A DNA stretch of 64,000 bases. It comes from Caballeronia humi. GTDB lineage: Bacteria; Pseudomonadota; Gammaproteobacteria; Burkholderiales; Burkholderiaceae. Below, in pieces: positions 17,678-25,951 of the stretch. How positions within the stretch are numbered: position 1 is the first letter of the stretch; the number at the start of each line of letters is the position of its first letter. Both the position numbers and the translations under genes were made by a program. The notes under the pieces were generated by a model. That model saw nothing but the letters and a program-made list of their open reading frames with translations. It was not told the origin of the DNA and made no database searches. The DNA is taken from positions 29,752 through 93,751 of the forward strand of contig NZ_FCNW02000025.1 of NCBI RefSeq assembly GCF_001544475.1, in the 5' to 3' direction.

Positions 17678-17706
17678 ACTATAACGAGATTTCAGGATGC
17701 GTGCAA
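17678..17706 (-). promoter_or_regulatory. Predicted leuA promoter
   Basis: Minus-strand TTGCAC (17701-17706) and TATAGT (17678-17683) are 17 bases apart. They lie after the pssA terminator and before the leader ORF, so leuA is probably transcribed separately from psd-pssA. Confidence 0.6.
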
Positions 17707-17756
17707 TTGGGCTTTCCAATGAGGACGATTTGCGCGGCGCACCGCGTTTCCCCAAT

Positions 17757-17789
17757 GAAAAGGCGGCGGGCCTTGCGGGCCGCCGCCTT
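17757..17789 (-). terminator. Terminator of pssA
   Basis: A 10-bp stem, AAGGCGGCGG/CCGCCGCCTT, is followed by TTTTC on the minus strand, a few bases after the pssA stop. Confidence 0.75.
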
Positions 17790-17794
17790 CGATT

Positions 17795-18658
17795 TCAATG
17801 ATCCCGCTGCGAACTGCGCGCGGGATTCGGTCTGCCGCGCATCGCCATGTAGCCCCACCACGCGTAGCCGGAGAAGCCATAGAGCACGAAGAGGCCGAAG
17901 AGCATCAGCGGCGGATCGGACGAAACCAGCACGAACGCCACGACGACCAGCAACACGCCCGCGAACGGCACGCGATAGCGCACGTCCAGCGCCTTGCCGC
18001 TGTAAAACGGCGCGTTCGAAACCATCGTCACCCCAGCGTAGATCGTCAGCGCAAAAGCGACCCACGGCAGCCACACGAGTTTGAGCGGCACGCGGTTATC
18101 GGTCGCGAGCCAGACGAAGCCGGCGATCAGCGCCGCCGCCGCAGGACTCGGCAGACCCTGGAAATACCGCTTGTCAACCACGCCGACGTTCGTATTGAAG
18201 CGCGCGAGCCGGAGCGCCGCGCCCGAGCAGTACACGAACGCCGCGAGCCAACCCCACCGGCCGAGGTCCTTCAGCACCCATTCGTACATCACGAGCGCCG
18301 GCGCGACGCCGAACGACACCATGTCCGACAGGCTGTCGAACTGCTCGCCGAACGCGCTCTGCGTGTGCGTCATGCGCGCGACGCGGCCGTCCATGCCGTC
18401 GAGCACCATCGCGACGAAGATCGCGATCGCCGCGATCTCGAACCGCACGTTCATCGCCTGGACGACGGCGAAAAAGCCGCAAAATAGCGCGGCCGTGGTG
18501 AACGCGTTCGGCAGCAGATAGATGCCGCGCTTTCTCAGGAACTGCTGCCGCTGCGCGCGCCGCGTTTCCACGGTGGCGACGTCCTGCGCCTTGTTACGAC
18601 GAAACGCGCGCGGAGGCGTGCCGTTGGTCCGGGTACGGCGCGGTTTGAATGCCGCCAT
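17795..18658 (-). CDS. pssA: CDP-diacylglycerol-serine O-phosphatidyltransferase
   Basis: Membrane enzyme (287 residues) that makes phosphatidylserine from CDP-diacylglycerol and serine. The CDP-alcohol phosphotransferase motif DGMDGRVARMTHTQSAFGEQ-FDSLSD is complete (near residues 87-112). About seven membrane segments follow an Arg-rich cytoplasmic N-terminus. The open frame extends to 18745 inside psd. ATG 18658 with AGGGAG upstream is the start. It follows psd after 34 bp; together they make phosphatidylethanolamine. Confidence 0.95.
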   Translation of the reverse strand: MAAFKPRRTRTNGTPPRAFRRNKAQDVATVETRRAQRQQFLRKRGIYLLPNAFTTAALFCGFFAVVQAMNVRFEIAAIAIFVAMVLDGMDGRVARMTHTQSAFGEQFDSLSDMVSFGVAPALVMYEWVLKDLGRWGWLAAFVYCSGAALRLARFNTNVGVVDKRYFQGLPSPAAAALIAGFVWLATDNRVPLKLVWLPWVAFALTIYAGVTMVSNAPFYSGKALDVRYRVPFAGVLLVVVAFVLVSSDPPLMLFGLFVLYGFSGYAWWGYMAMRGRPNPARSSQRDH

Positions 18659-18692
18659 CGAGTTCTCCCTTGTGCCGCTTGTTTTAAGTTCG

Positions 18693-19337
18693 TTATTCGG
18701 CGAATTCGGCAAGGATGGTTGACGATGCAGAAACCTTCTCGCCAATCGACACGCGCGGACGGCTGCCCACCGGCAGATACACGTCGACGCGCGAGCCGAA
18801 ACGGATGAAGCCGTAACGCTGGCCGCGCGTGAGCGGCTCGCCCACGTGGACGTAGCACAAAATGCGCCGCGCGATCAGCCCGGCGATCTGCACCGAAGTC
18901 ACGGTATGCCCCGCGGCCGTCTGGATGACGATGGCGTTGCGCTCGTTCTCGGTCGATGCCTTATCGACGGCGGCGTTCAGGTAGGCGCCCGGAAAATATT
19001 CGACCTTGCTGATCGCGCCATCGACAGGCGAGCGCTGCGAGTGAACGTTGAACACATTCATGAACACGCTGATCTTCACGGCTTCGCGGCCCGCGTACGG
19101 ATCATGCGCGCTTTCGACGGCGACGATCCGCCCATCGGCGGGACACAGCACGGCGTTCGGCTGCGTCGGGATGGGACGCTGCGGATCGCGGAAGAACTGC
19201 ACGATGAAGATCACGATCAGCCAGAAGAGCCACGCAAAGCCGAAGCCGCCGATCGCGTGAACGATCAGGGCAACGACGACCGCGGCGGCGATGAACGGCC
19301 AGCCTTCGCGGGCAATGATCGGATGGGGATAGTTCAT
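18693..19337 (-). CDS. psd: Phosphatidylserine decarboxylase (short form)
   Basis: Converts phosphatidylserine to phosphatidylethanolamine using a pyruvoyl group made by self-cleavage. At 214 residues it is the short family version. The self-cleavage serines lie in KVSASSTILAEF near the C-terminus, giving a large beta chain and a tiny alpha chain. FMNVFNVHSQRSPVDG is the other signature. One or two N-terminal membrane segments are present (about residues 14-48). It starts at ATG 19337 and is upstream of pssA. Confidence 0.95.
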   Translation of the reverse strand: MNYPHPIIAREGWPFIAAAVVVALIVHAIGGFGFAWLFWLIVIFIVQFFRDPQRPIPTQPNAVLCPADGRIVAVESAHDPYAGREAVKISVFMNVFNVHSQRSPVDGAISKVEYFPGAYLNAAVDKASTENERNAIVIQTAAGHTVTSVQIAGLIARRILCYVHVGEPLTRGQRYGFIRFGSRVDVYLPVGSRPRVSIGEKVSASSTILAEFAE

Positions 19338-19370
19338 GGATGAGTTCGAGTTTTTTAAAACCGTAGGATA

Positions 19371-19407
19371 GCAAAAGCCGTCCGGGGTCAGCGACGCCCG
19401 GACGGCT
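19371..19407 (-). terminator. Terminator of ilvC
   Basis: Perfect 11-bp arms, AGCCGTCCGGG/CCCGGACGGCT, with a 10-base loop, followed by a short T-run (TTTTGC) on the minus strand. Confidence 0.75.
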
Positions 19408-19442
19408 CTCAGGTGTTACCGCACTGCGTGGTGCCTAAAACT

Positions 19443-20459
19443 TTAGTTCTTCGACTGATCGACGAGCTTGTTCTTCGCGATCCACGGCATCATCGCGCGC
19501 AGCTTCGAACCGACCTGTTCGATTTCATGCTCGGCCGTCAGGCGGCGGCGCGATTGCAGCGTCGGCGCGCCGGCGCGGTTCTCGATGATGAAGCTCTTCG
19601 CGTACTCGCCCGTCTGGATGTCCTTCAGGACGGCCTTCATCGCCTTCTTCGTTTCTTCCGTCACGATGCGCGGACCCGTCACGTACTCGCCGTACTCGGC
19701 GTTGTTCGAGATCGAGTAGTTCATGTTCGCGATGCCGCCTTCATAGATCAGGTCGACGATCAGCTTCAGTTCGTGCAGGCACTCGAAGTACGCCATTTCC
19801 GGCGCGTAGCCCGCTTCCACCAGCGTCTCGAAGCCGGCCTTGATCAGGTCGACGGTGCCGCCGCACAGCACGGCTTGCTCGCCGAACAGGTCGGTTTCGG
19901 TTTCTTCGCGGAAGTTGGTTTCGATGATGCCGGCACGGCCGCCGCCGTTCGCCGCCGCATACGACAGCGCGACGTCGCGCGCCGAGCCCGACTTGTCCTG
20001 CGCGACCGCGATCAGGTGAGGCACGCCGCCGCCTTGCTGGTACGTGTTGCGCACCGTGTGGCCCGGGGCCTTCGGCGCGATCATGATCACGTCGAGGTCG
20101 GCGCGCGGGATCACCTGGCCGTAGTGCACGTTGAAGCCGTGCGCGAAGGCGAGTGCCGCGCCTTCCTTGGCGTTCGCGTGCACTTCGTTCTTGTAGACCT
20201 CGGCGATCTGCTCGTCGGGCAGGAGCATCATCACGACGTCGGCGCCCTTCACGGCTTCCGCCACTTCCTTGACGGTCAGGCCCGCGTTCTCGGCCTTGCT
20301 CCACGATGCGCCGCCCTTGCGCAGGCCGACCGTCACCTTCACGCCGCTTTCCTTCAGGTTCAGCGCGTGCGCATGGCCTTGCGAGCCATAGCCGATGATG
20401 GTCACTTGCTTGCCCTTGATGAGGGAGAGGTCGGCGTCCTTGTCGTAGAAAACTTTCAT
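19443..20459 (-). CDS. ilvC: Ketol-acid reductoisomerase (class I)
   Basis: NADPH- and Mg-dependent enzyme of isoleucine and valine synthesis. It isomerises and reduces 2-acetolactate or 2-aceto-2-hydroxybutyrate. The Rossmann motif GYGSQGHAHALNLKESG lies near residue 24. The metal-binding knotted domain has ETDLFGEQAVLCGG and the ECLHELKLIVDLIYEGG block. At 338 residues it is the short class I form. It follows ilvH after 70 bp. Confidence 0.98.
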   Translation of the reverse strand: MKVFYDKDADLSLIKGKQVTIIGYGSQGHAHALNLKESGVKVTVGLRKGGASWSKAENAGLTVKEVAEAVKGADVVMMLLPDEQIAEVYKNEVHANAKEGAALAFAHGFNVHYGQVIPRADLDVIMIAPKAPGHTVRNTYQQGGGVPHLIAVAQDKSGSARDVALSYAAANGGGRAGIIETNFREETETDLFGEQAVLCGGTVDLIKAGFETLVEAGYAPEMAYFECLHELKLIVDLIYEGGIANMNYSISNNAEYGEYVTGPRIVTEETKKAMKAVLKDIQTGEYAKSFIIENRAGAPTLQSRRRLTAEHEIEQVGSKLRAMMPWIAKNKLVDQSKN

Positions 20460-20529
20460 GGTGGTTCCTTGAGTCGTGATTCGTTGAAATTTGGTGAAGC
20501 TTGAAATGCGGTGGAACTGCTGGCCGCGC

Positions 20530-21021
20530 CTAAACCTTCAAAATGCGCTCGCCCCGGCCGATGCCGGAACTGCCCGTGCGAACTGTTTCCAGGATCGCCG
20601 TGGCGTCGAGGCCCTGGATGAACGCATCGAGTTTGTCGCTCGCGCCCGTCAGTTCCATCGTGTAGGTCTTCTCGGTCACGTCGATGATGCGGCCGCGGAA
20701 AATGTCCGCCATCCGCTTCATTTCTTCGCGTTCCTTGCCGACCGCCCGAACCTTGATCAGCATCAGCTCGCGCTCGATGTGGGCGCCCTCTGTCAGGTCG
20801 ACCACCTTCACCACCTCGATCAGGCGGTTGAGATGCTTCGTGATCTGTTCGATCACGTCGTCCGAGCCGATGGAGACGATGGTCAGCCGCGACAGCGAAC
20901 TGTCCTCGGTCGGGGCCACCGTCAAGGTTTCAATGTTGTAGCCGCGTGCCGAAAAGAGCCCGACGACGCGCGATAACGCGCCCGGTTCGTTTTCCAGCAG
21001 CACGGAGATGATGTGTTTCAT
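20530..21021 (-). CDS. ilvH: Acetolactate synthase small (regulatory) subunit
   Basis: Regulatory subunit (163 residues) that activates IlvB and confers valine feedback inhibition. An N-terminal ACT domain (residues 1-75, ISVLLENEPGALSRVVGLFSARGYNIETL in the usual position) and a C-terminal ferredoxin-like domain are both present. It lies 102 bp after ilvB and 70 bp before ilvC. Confidence 0.97.
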   Translation of the reverse strand: MKHIISVLLENEPGALSRVVGLFSARGYNIETLTVAPTEDSSLSRLTIVSIGSDDVIEQITKHLNRLIEVVKVVDLTEGAHIERELMLIKVRAVGKEREEMKRMADIFRGRIIDVTEKTYTMELTGASDKLDAFIQGLDATAILETVRTGSSGIGRGERILKV

Positions 21022-21123
21022 GATGTCAGCGTTCCCGATTTATCCAGTTTTCACTCGGCCCGCGCGCGGCGGACGTCCTTCGTGAAGACGCGCGCGCGCG
21101 AGCCTCGAAAAAGGCCCGAAGCC

Positions 21124-22887
21124 TTATAGATCTTCCGATCCGAGCAGCATTTCCGTGATGCCCTTGCCTGCCTGGACCATCGGAAAGACGTTTTCGGTGG
21201 GATCGGTCTGGAAGTCGAGAAATACGGTGCGATCCTTCAGGCGCAACGCTTCCTTCAGCGCCGGCTCGACGTCGGCCGTCTTCTCGACACGGATGCCGAC
21301 GTGACCATACGCTTCAGCCAGCTTCACGAAATCGGGCAGCGCGTCCATGTACGAACTGGAATAACGCTTCTTGTATTCGATCTGCTGCCACTGGCGCACC
21401 ATGCCGAGATAGCGGTTGTTGAGCGAAATGATCTTGACGGGCGTGTTGTATTGCTTGCACGTCGAGAGTTCCTGGATGCACATCTGGATCGAGCCTTCGC
21501 CCGTGATGCAGAGCACTTCTTCATCGGGGAACGCCATCTTCACGCCCATCGCCGCCGGCAGGCCGAAGCCCATCGTGCCGAGGCCGCCCGAATTGATCCA
21601 GCGGCGCGGCTTGTTGAAGCGATAAAACTGGGCGGCCCACATCTGGTGCTGGCCGACGTCGGAGCAGACGAACGCGTTGCCGTCGGTCAGTTCCCACGCC
21701 TTTTCCACCACGTACTGAGGCTTGATGATCTCGCTCTTGCGGTCGTACGCGAGGCAGTCTTTCGAGCGCCAGGCTTCGATGTCCTTCCACCAGTCGGCGA
21801 GCGCCTTGGTATCGGGGCCGTGGTCGGCGGTCTGGAGCTGCTCGAGCAATTCCTTCAGCACTTCCTTCACGTCGCCGACGATCGGGATATCGACCTTCAC
21901 GCGCTTGGAAATGGACGACGGATCGACGTCGATATGGATGATCTTGCGCGGCGACGACGCGAAATGCTTCGGGTCGCCGATCACGCGGTCGTCAAAACGC
22001 GCGCCGATCGCGATCAGCACGTCGCAGTTCTGCATCGCCATGTTGGCTTCGTACGTGCCGTGCATGCCGAGCATGCCGAGGAACTTCTTGTCGCTCGCAC
22101 GATAGCCGCCGAGGCCCATCAGCGTGTTGGTGACCGGATAGCCGAGCAGGTCGACGAACTGGTTCAGTTCGCGCGCCGCATCCGCGAGGATGATGCCGCC
22201 GCCGGTATAGATATACGGACGCTTCGCCGACAACAGCAGTTGCACCGCCTTGCGGATCTGGCCCGAATGGCCCTTCGTGACCGGGTTGTACGAACGCAGC
22301 GACACGCTCTTGAGCGGCTCGTACTTGCAAGGCGCCTTCGACACATCTTTCGGAATGTCGATCAGCACGGGACCGGGACGGCCGGTGCGGGCAATGTAGA
22401 ACGCTTTCTTGACGGTGGCGGCGAGATCGCGCACGTCCTTCACGAGGAAGTTGTGCTTCACGCACGGCCGCGTGATGCCGACGGTATCGCACTCCTGGAA
22501 CGCATCGAGACCGATCGCGGCAGTCGGCACCTGGCCGCTGATCACGACCATCGGGATCGAATCCATGTAGGCGGTGGCGATGCCGGTGACCGCATTGGTG
22601 ACGCCGGGGCCGGAAGTCACGAGACACACACCGACGTTGCCGGTGGAGCGCGCGTAGGCGTCGGCGGCGTGGACGGCGGCCTGCTCGTGGCGCACGAGGA
22701 TGTGCTGGATCTGGTCCTGCTTGTACAGCTCGTCGTAGATATAGAGTACCGAGCCGCCGGGATAGCCCCAGATGAACTCGACGTTCTCGTCCGCCAGCGC
22801 GCGCATGAGCACGGTGCCGCCGATGGATTCAGAGTCGTGCGAGGGGGTCGTATCCGACGTGGAGAATTCCGCGCTGGGCATATTCAT
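21124..22887 (-). CDS. ilvB: Acetolactate synthase large (catalytic) subunit, biosynthetic
   Basis: Thiamine-diphosphate and FAD enzyme (587 residues) that makes acetolactate and acetohydroxybutyrate, the first common step of branched-chain amino-acid synthesis. The catalytic glutamate is in LVRHEQAAVHAADAYARS (near residue 68). The cofactor motif begins ITGEGSIQMCIQEL and ends IISLNN, with GEG in place of the commoner GDG. It starts at ATG 22887 after AAAGGTGATTA. That ATG overlaps the stop of a 41-codon upstream ORF as TAATG, so coupling is likely. Confidence 0.97.
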   Translation of the reverse strand: MNMPSAEFSTSDTTPSHDSESIGGTVLMRALADENVEFIWGYPGGSVLYIYDELYKQDQIQHILVRHEQAAVHAADAYARSTGNVGVCLVTSGPGVTNAVTGIATAYMDSIPMVVISGQVPTAAIGLDAFQECDTVGITRPCVKHNFLVKDVRDLAATVKKAFYIARTGRPGPVLIDIPKDVSKAPCKYEPLKSVSLRSYNPVTKGHSGQIRKAVQLLLSAKRPYIYTGGGIILADAARELNQFVDLLGYPVTNTLMGLGGYRASDKKFLGMLGMHGTYEANMAMQNCDVLIAIGARFDDRVIGDPKHFASSPRKIIHIDVDPSSISKRVKVDIPIVGDVKEVLKELLEQLQTADHGPDTKALADWWKDIEAWRSKDCLAYDRKSEIIKPQYVVEKAWELTDGNAFVCSDVGQHQMWAAQFYRFNKPRRWINSGGLGTMGFGLPAAMGVKMAFPDEEVLCITGEGSIQMCIQELSTCKQYNTPVKIISLNNRYLGMVRQWQQIEYKKRYSSSYMDALPDFVKLAEAYGHVGIRVEKTADVEPALKEALRLKDRTVFLDFQTDPTENVFPMVQAGKGITEMLLGSEDL

Positions 22888-23012
22888 TAATCACCTTTCG
22901 AATTTTCGGCAAAAAATTGATCGGGTGCTCTCTGCCGGGCTTGTGGCTCGGGTTCAAGCGGCGCGTCTTGGTTTGACAGGCGTGCTTCTTGGGCTCGCCT
23001 CAAATTAGACAT
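22887..23012 (-). CDS. Small ORF in the ilvB leader, translationally coupled
   Basis: A 41-codon frame beginning MSNLRRAQEARL and ending AENSKGD. It is the first ATG after the predicted ilvB promoter. Its TAA stop overlaps the ilvB ATG as TAATG. The peptide is charged and rich in Arg, Gln and Pro, and it has no run of branched-chain codons, so it is not a typical attenuator leader. AAAGTGA before the ATG is a weak ribosome site. It could be a regulatory uORF or a real small protein. Confidence 0.4.
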   Translation of the reverse strand: MSNLRRAQEARLSNQDAPLEPEPQARQRAPDQFFAENSKGD

Positions 23013-23035
23013 TCACTTTATGATGCGAGTCGGAA

Positions 23036-23064
23036 ACGATAGCTTGGCGCGATCGGCCGGTCAA
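23036..23064 (-). promoter_or_regulatory. Predicted ilvB promoter
   Basis: Minus-strand TTGACC (23059-23064) and TATCGT (23036-23041) have an ideal 17-base spacer. The predicted start near 23029 leaves about 17 bases before the small leader ORF. Confidence 0.6.
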
Positions 23065-23263
23065 GCAAAAAGTTGAGGATTCGCCCGCGAAACGCTGCAA
23101 AACACAGCGAATCCGTGCCGCTTTCGCACGTTTTCGATGCCGCGCGCGAGAAAACCGGCGACGGGTTTCTATCGGGGCGAGCAAAAGTTTGCTAGCATCC
23201 GCAGGTTTCTCAAAAAATCTCACGAACCCTTTCGACGCACACTCGCTGCGCCGGCCCCCACGG

Positions 23264-23827
23264 ATGGCATCAGACAAGGAACTCGCCGATTTTTTGGCGG
23301 GCGTCGAAAGACGCGCGTTCAAGCAGACCGTCTACACCGTGCGCGACGACGACGCGGCGCTCGACATCGTGCAGGATGCGATGATCAAGCTCGCCGAAAA
23401 ATACGGCGATCGTCCTCCGGCGGAGCTCCCGCTATTGTTTCAGCGTATCCTGCAGAATGCGACGCATGACTATTTTCGCCGCCAGAAGGTGCGCAATACG
23501 TGGGTGAGTCTGTTCTCGTCGTTCGGCAATGCAGATGACGACGAATTCGACCCCCTCGAAACCTTCGAATCCCAGGACGGAACGGTCGGCGCGGAGAGCA
23601 GCGAGAACAAGCTCGAGCGTGAACAGGTGCTCAACCTGATCGACGCGGAGATCCAGAAATTACCGACTCGTCAACGGGAAGCCTTTCTCATGCGTTACTG
23701 GGAAGATATGGATGTCGCCGAGACCGCCGCGGCGATGGGCTGCTCCGAGGGCAGCGTAAAGACGCATTGCTCCCGGGCGACGCACGCGCTCGCACACGCG
23801 CTGAAGGCGAAAGGGATCACGCTATGA
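23264..23827 (+). CDS. ECF-like RNA polymerase sigma factor
   Basis: A 187-residue sigma-70-family regulator with region 2 (residues about 8-75, DIVQDAMIKLAEKYG) and region 4 (about 130-185, helix-turn-helix AETAAAMGCSEGSVKTHCSRA). The linker between them is acidic (NADDDEFDPLETFESQDG). The open frame extends upstream. ATG 23264 is chosen because the protein then begins with region 2. Its stop overlaps the DUF3619 start as ATGA. The promoters it serves are unknown. Confidence 0.85.
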   Translation: MASDKELADFLAGVERRAFKQTVYTVRDDDAALDIVQDAMIKLAEKYGDRPPAELPLLFQRILQNATHDYFRRQKVRNTWVSLFSSFGNADDDEFDPLETFESQDGTVGAESSENKLEREQVLNLIDAEIQKLPTRQREAFLMRYWEDMDVAETAAAMGCSEGSVKTHCSRATHALAHALKAKGITL

Positions 23828-24264
23828 GCACCGCTCTTGAATCGAAAGAAAATGAATTCGCGCGCAAGGTAGTTCACGCGCTCGACGAAACGACGTCAGC
23901 CATTCCGGCTGCGGCCGTCGACCGGCTCGCTGCTGCAAGGCGCGCCGCGATCGCGCGCAAGAAGCCGGAGAAGGTAGCCGTCACGGCGCCGGCGTTCACG
24001 CCCGCTTTCGCGGGCGCGGCGGGCGGCCAGTTCAGTTCGCCCAATGTTTCCGGGCCGCGCGGCCGGTTTGCGCGCTTCGGACGCTTCGGCCTTGCGTGGC
24101 CGGTGCTCGCATTGGTCATCGGACTGGCCGGCATCGCTTACTGGGAAGACCAGGAGCGCACGGCGGAACTCGCCGACATCGACGCCGCCATGCTGAGCGA
24201 CAACCTGCCGCTCGACGCCTACCTCGATCACGGCTTCAACGCGTACCTGACGCGCAATCACTAA
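23824..24264 (+). CDS. DUF3619 family membrane protein, possible anti-sigma factor
   Basis: A 146-residue protein with a cytoplasmic N-terminal half (residues 1-75), one membrane helix (about 79-98, PVLALVIGLAGIAYW) and a short periplasmic tail. It is translationally coupled to the sigma-factor gene (ATGA overlap). Size, single-helix topology and coupling match those of anti-sigma factors, so a sigma-binding role is a reasonable inference, but no known anti-sigma motif was recognised. Confidence 0.75.
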   Translation: MSTALESKENEFARKVVHALDETTSAIPAAAVDRLAAARRAAIARKKPEKVAVTAPAFTPAFAGAAGGQFSSPNVSGPRGRFARFGRFGLAWPVLALVIGLAGIAYWEDQERTAELADIDAAMLSDNLPLDAYLDHGFNAYLTRNH

Positions 24265-24282
24265 GACAGCAGGAGTTCCCGG

Positions 24283-25035
24283 GTGAGTTACAAGCGCGGT
24301 CTCGCGATTGTTTTTGGATGCGCGATTGCGGGAATGGTCGCGTTTGCCGCGACTTATCCGCGCTTCTACTCGCCCTCGACCGCCACGTCCGCCAGCGTCG
24401 CCACGCCCGCTGGCGCAAGCGCCGGTTCGGGTGGCAGTCTCCTCGCGCTATCGTCGTCCAGTCCGCTTTCGTGGAATCGTCTGACTGATCTGCAGCGCGC
24501 CGCGCTCGCGCCGTTCGCCGAGCAGTGGGACCAGTTCAGCGACGAGCGCAAACAGAAATGGCTGAAGATCGCGTCACGTTATCACCGGATGTCGCCTGAA
24601 GCGCAAAAGCGGCTGCACCAGCGCATGGCCGAATGGACGCGCATGACGCCCGATCAGCGCAAGGTCGCGCGCGAGAACTATCAGGTGTCGAAATCCGTGC
24701 CGGTCGAAAAGCGCGAGAGCGCCTGGGACGCTTATCAGAAGCTGTCCGAGGAGCAGAAGAAGAAGCTTGCCGCGACCGAGCGCACGCGACGGCCGAACGT
24801 CGTCAGCGCGCCGCCGAGCGGCAAGACCGAACTCAAGGACATCAATCGCATCGTGACCGCGCGCGAACAGGGTCACGCAGCCGAGCACGCGGAACACGGG
24901 TCCGAGGCACCGGGCGCCGCACTGCCCGGCTCCCAGCCGATCGCGCCAGCGATCCCGAGTGCGGGCAGCTTCGTCCCTGCGACGCCGATTCCGGTTTCGC
25001 CGCAGCAGGCGCCGTCGATCTTCAACGGTTCGTGA
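24283..25035 (+). CDS. DUF3106 family protein
   Basis: A 250-residue protein with an N-terminal membrane anchor or signal (residues 7-24) and a periplasmic body. The DUF3106-type repeats are LTDLQRAALAPFAEQWDQFS, SPEAQKRLHQRMAEWTRMTPDQR and KLSEEQKKKL (about residues 65-165). The tail is Pro- and Ala-rich. The start is GTG 24283, decided by AGGAG seven bases upstream. It is third in the operon, 18 bp after DUF3619. Function unknown. Confidence 0.8.
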   Translation: MSYKRGLAIVFGCAIAGMVAFAATYPRFYSPSTATSASVATPAGASAGSGGSLLALSSSSPLSWNRLTDLQRAALAPFAEQWDQFSDERKQKWLKIASRYHRMSPEAQKRLHQRMAEWTRMTPDQRKVARENYQVSKSVPVEKRESAWDAYQKLSEEQKKKLAATERTRRPNVVSAPPSGKTELKDINRIVTAREQGHAAEHAEHGSEAPGAALPGSQPIAPAIPSAGSFVPATPIPVSPQQAPSIFNGS

Positions 25036-25039
25036 GCCG

Positions 25040-25555
25040 ATGCGCGCACCGGATGCCCCCGTCGTCCCGCCGATGCGCGCGCCCGCCCTGCGCCGCCGGC
25101 TCGCGACGATGCTCTACGAAGGCGTGATTCTCTTCGGCATCGTGTTCATCGCGGGATATCTCTTCAGCACTCTCACCCAGCAACGCAACGGCCTCACGCA
25201 TCACAACCTGCTGATGACGTGGATCGGCATCGTGCTCGCGGCGTATTTCGTCTGGTTCTGGACGCACGGCGGACAAACCCTGCCCATGAAGACCTGGCGC
25301 CTCAAGGTCGTCGATTTGCATGGCCGGCCCGTGCGGCCTGTGCGGGCGCTCGTGCGTTACGCGCTCGCCTGGCTGTGGTTTTTGCCGCCGCTCGCATTGC
25401 ATCCGCTTTTCGGACTTTCAGTGCCGCAGACGCTTGGTCTAGCGGGCGTCTGGATCGCGCTATGGGCCGCGACCGTGTGGCTCGATCCTGCGCGGCAGTT
25501 TCTGCACGATCGCATCGCGGGGACGCGGATCGTCGCGGTGGCGGCTTCGGCTTGA
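25040..25555 (+). CDS. RDD family membrane protein
   Basis: A 171-residue integral membrane protein with about four segments. The family pattern is visible: LRRRLATMLYEGVILFG at the start, GGQTLPMKTWRLKVVD in the middle, and DRIAGTRIV at the end. It starts at ATG 25040, four bases after the DUF3106 stop, so it is the last gene of the sigma-factor operon. RDD proteins are uncharacterised or linked to ion transport. Confidence 0.8.
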   Translation: MRAPDAPVVPPMRAPALRRRLATMLYEGVILFGIVFIAGYLFSTLTQQRNGLTHHNLLMTWIGIVLAAYFVWFWTHGGQTLPMKTWRLKVVDLHGRPVRPVRALVRYALAWLWFLPPLALHPLFGLSVPQTLGLAGVWIALWAATVWLDPARQFLHDRIAGTRIVAVAASA

Positions 25556-25951
25556 ACGGCGAGGCATTGGCGTTTCCTGCGTGCGTTTGCAGCCCTCGCG
25601 CAGCTTCACATATTCGAGGCTCGTCACGCGAGAACGCATCGCACATGCGCATGCCACGCTGAGTCGCCCCGGCAACCCGCGAATAAACCGTGACACGTCG
25701 ATCACGGCGAATTCCGAGACAAGCGGCGCGGGGGACGCGCAACCCGTTTGGACGCCCGGTCGCACCCGTTCCCTCGATCTCCCGTCATAGGTGCGTTAGC
25801 GACGCAAAAGCGCAACGCGTCGACAAACCCCGCATCACTGTCGCAACGGCGCATCACCCCCAGCCCGAGTAATAAGAACTTCTCATGACTGTCATGGCTC
25901 CGTCACGGCTGCATGGCGCAATGCGCTTACTGCAACCCGACGCGCGAGCCA
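25556..25951 (+). other. Intergenic region before the PlcP-like gene
   Basis: About 390 bp without a convincing gene. The Pho box at 25889-25906 is the only recognised element. Two overlapping short frames are compositional and were not accepted. Confidence 0.6.
25889..25906 (+). promoter_or_regulatory. Pho box (PhoB-binding site)
   Basis: CTGTCAT-GGCT-CCGTCAC matches the PhoB consensus of two CTGTCAT/C heptamers separated by four bases, with one mismatch in the second heptamer. It lies 46 bp before the chosen start of the phosphoesterase gene. Confidence 0.65.
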
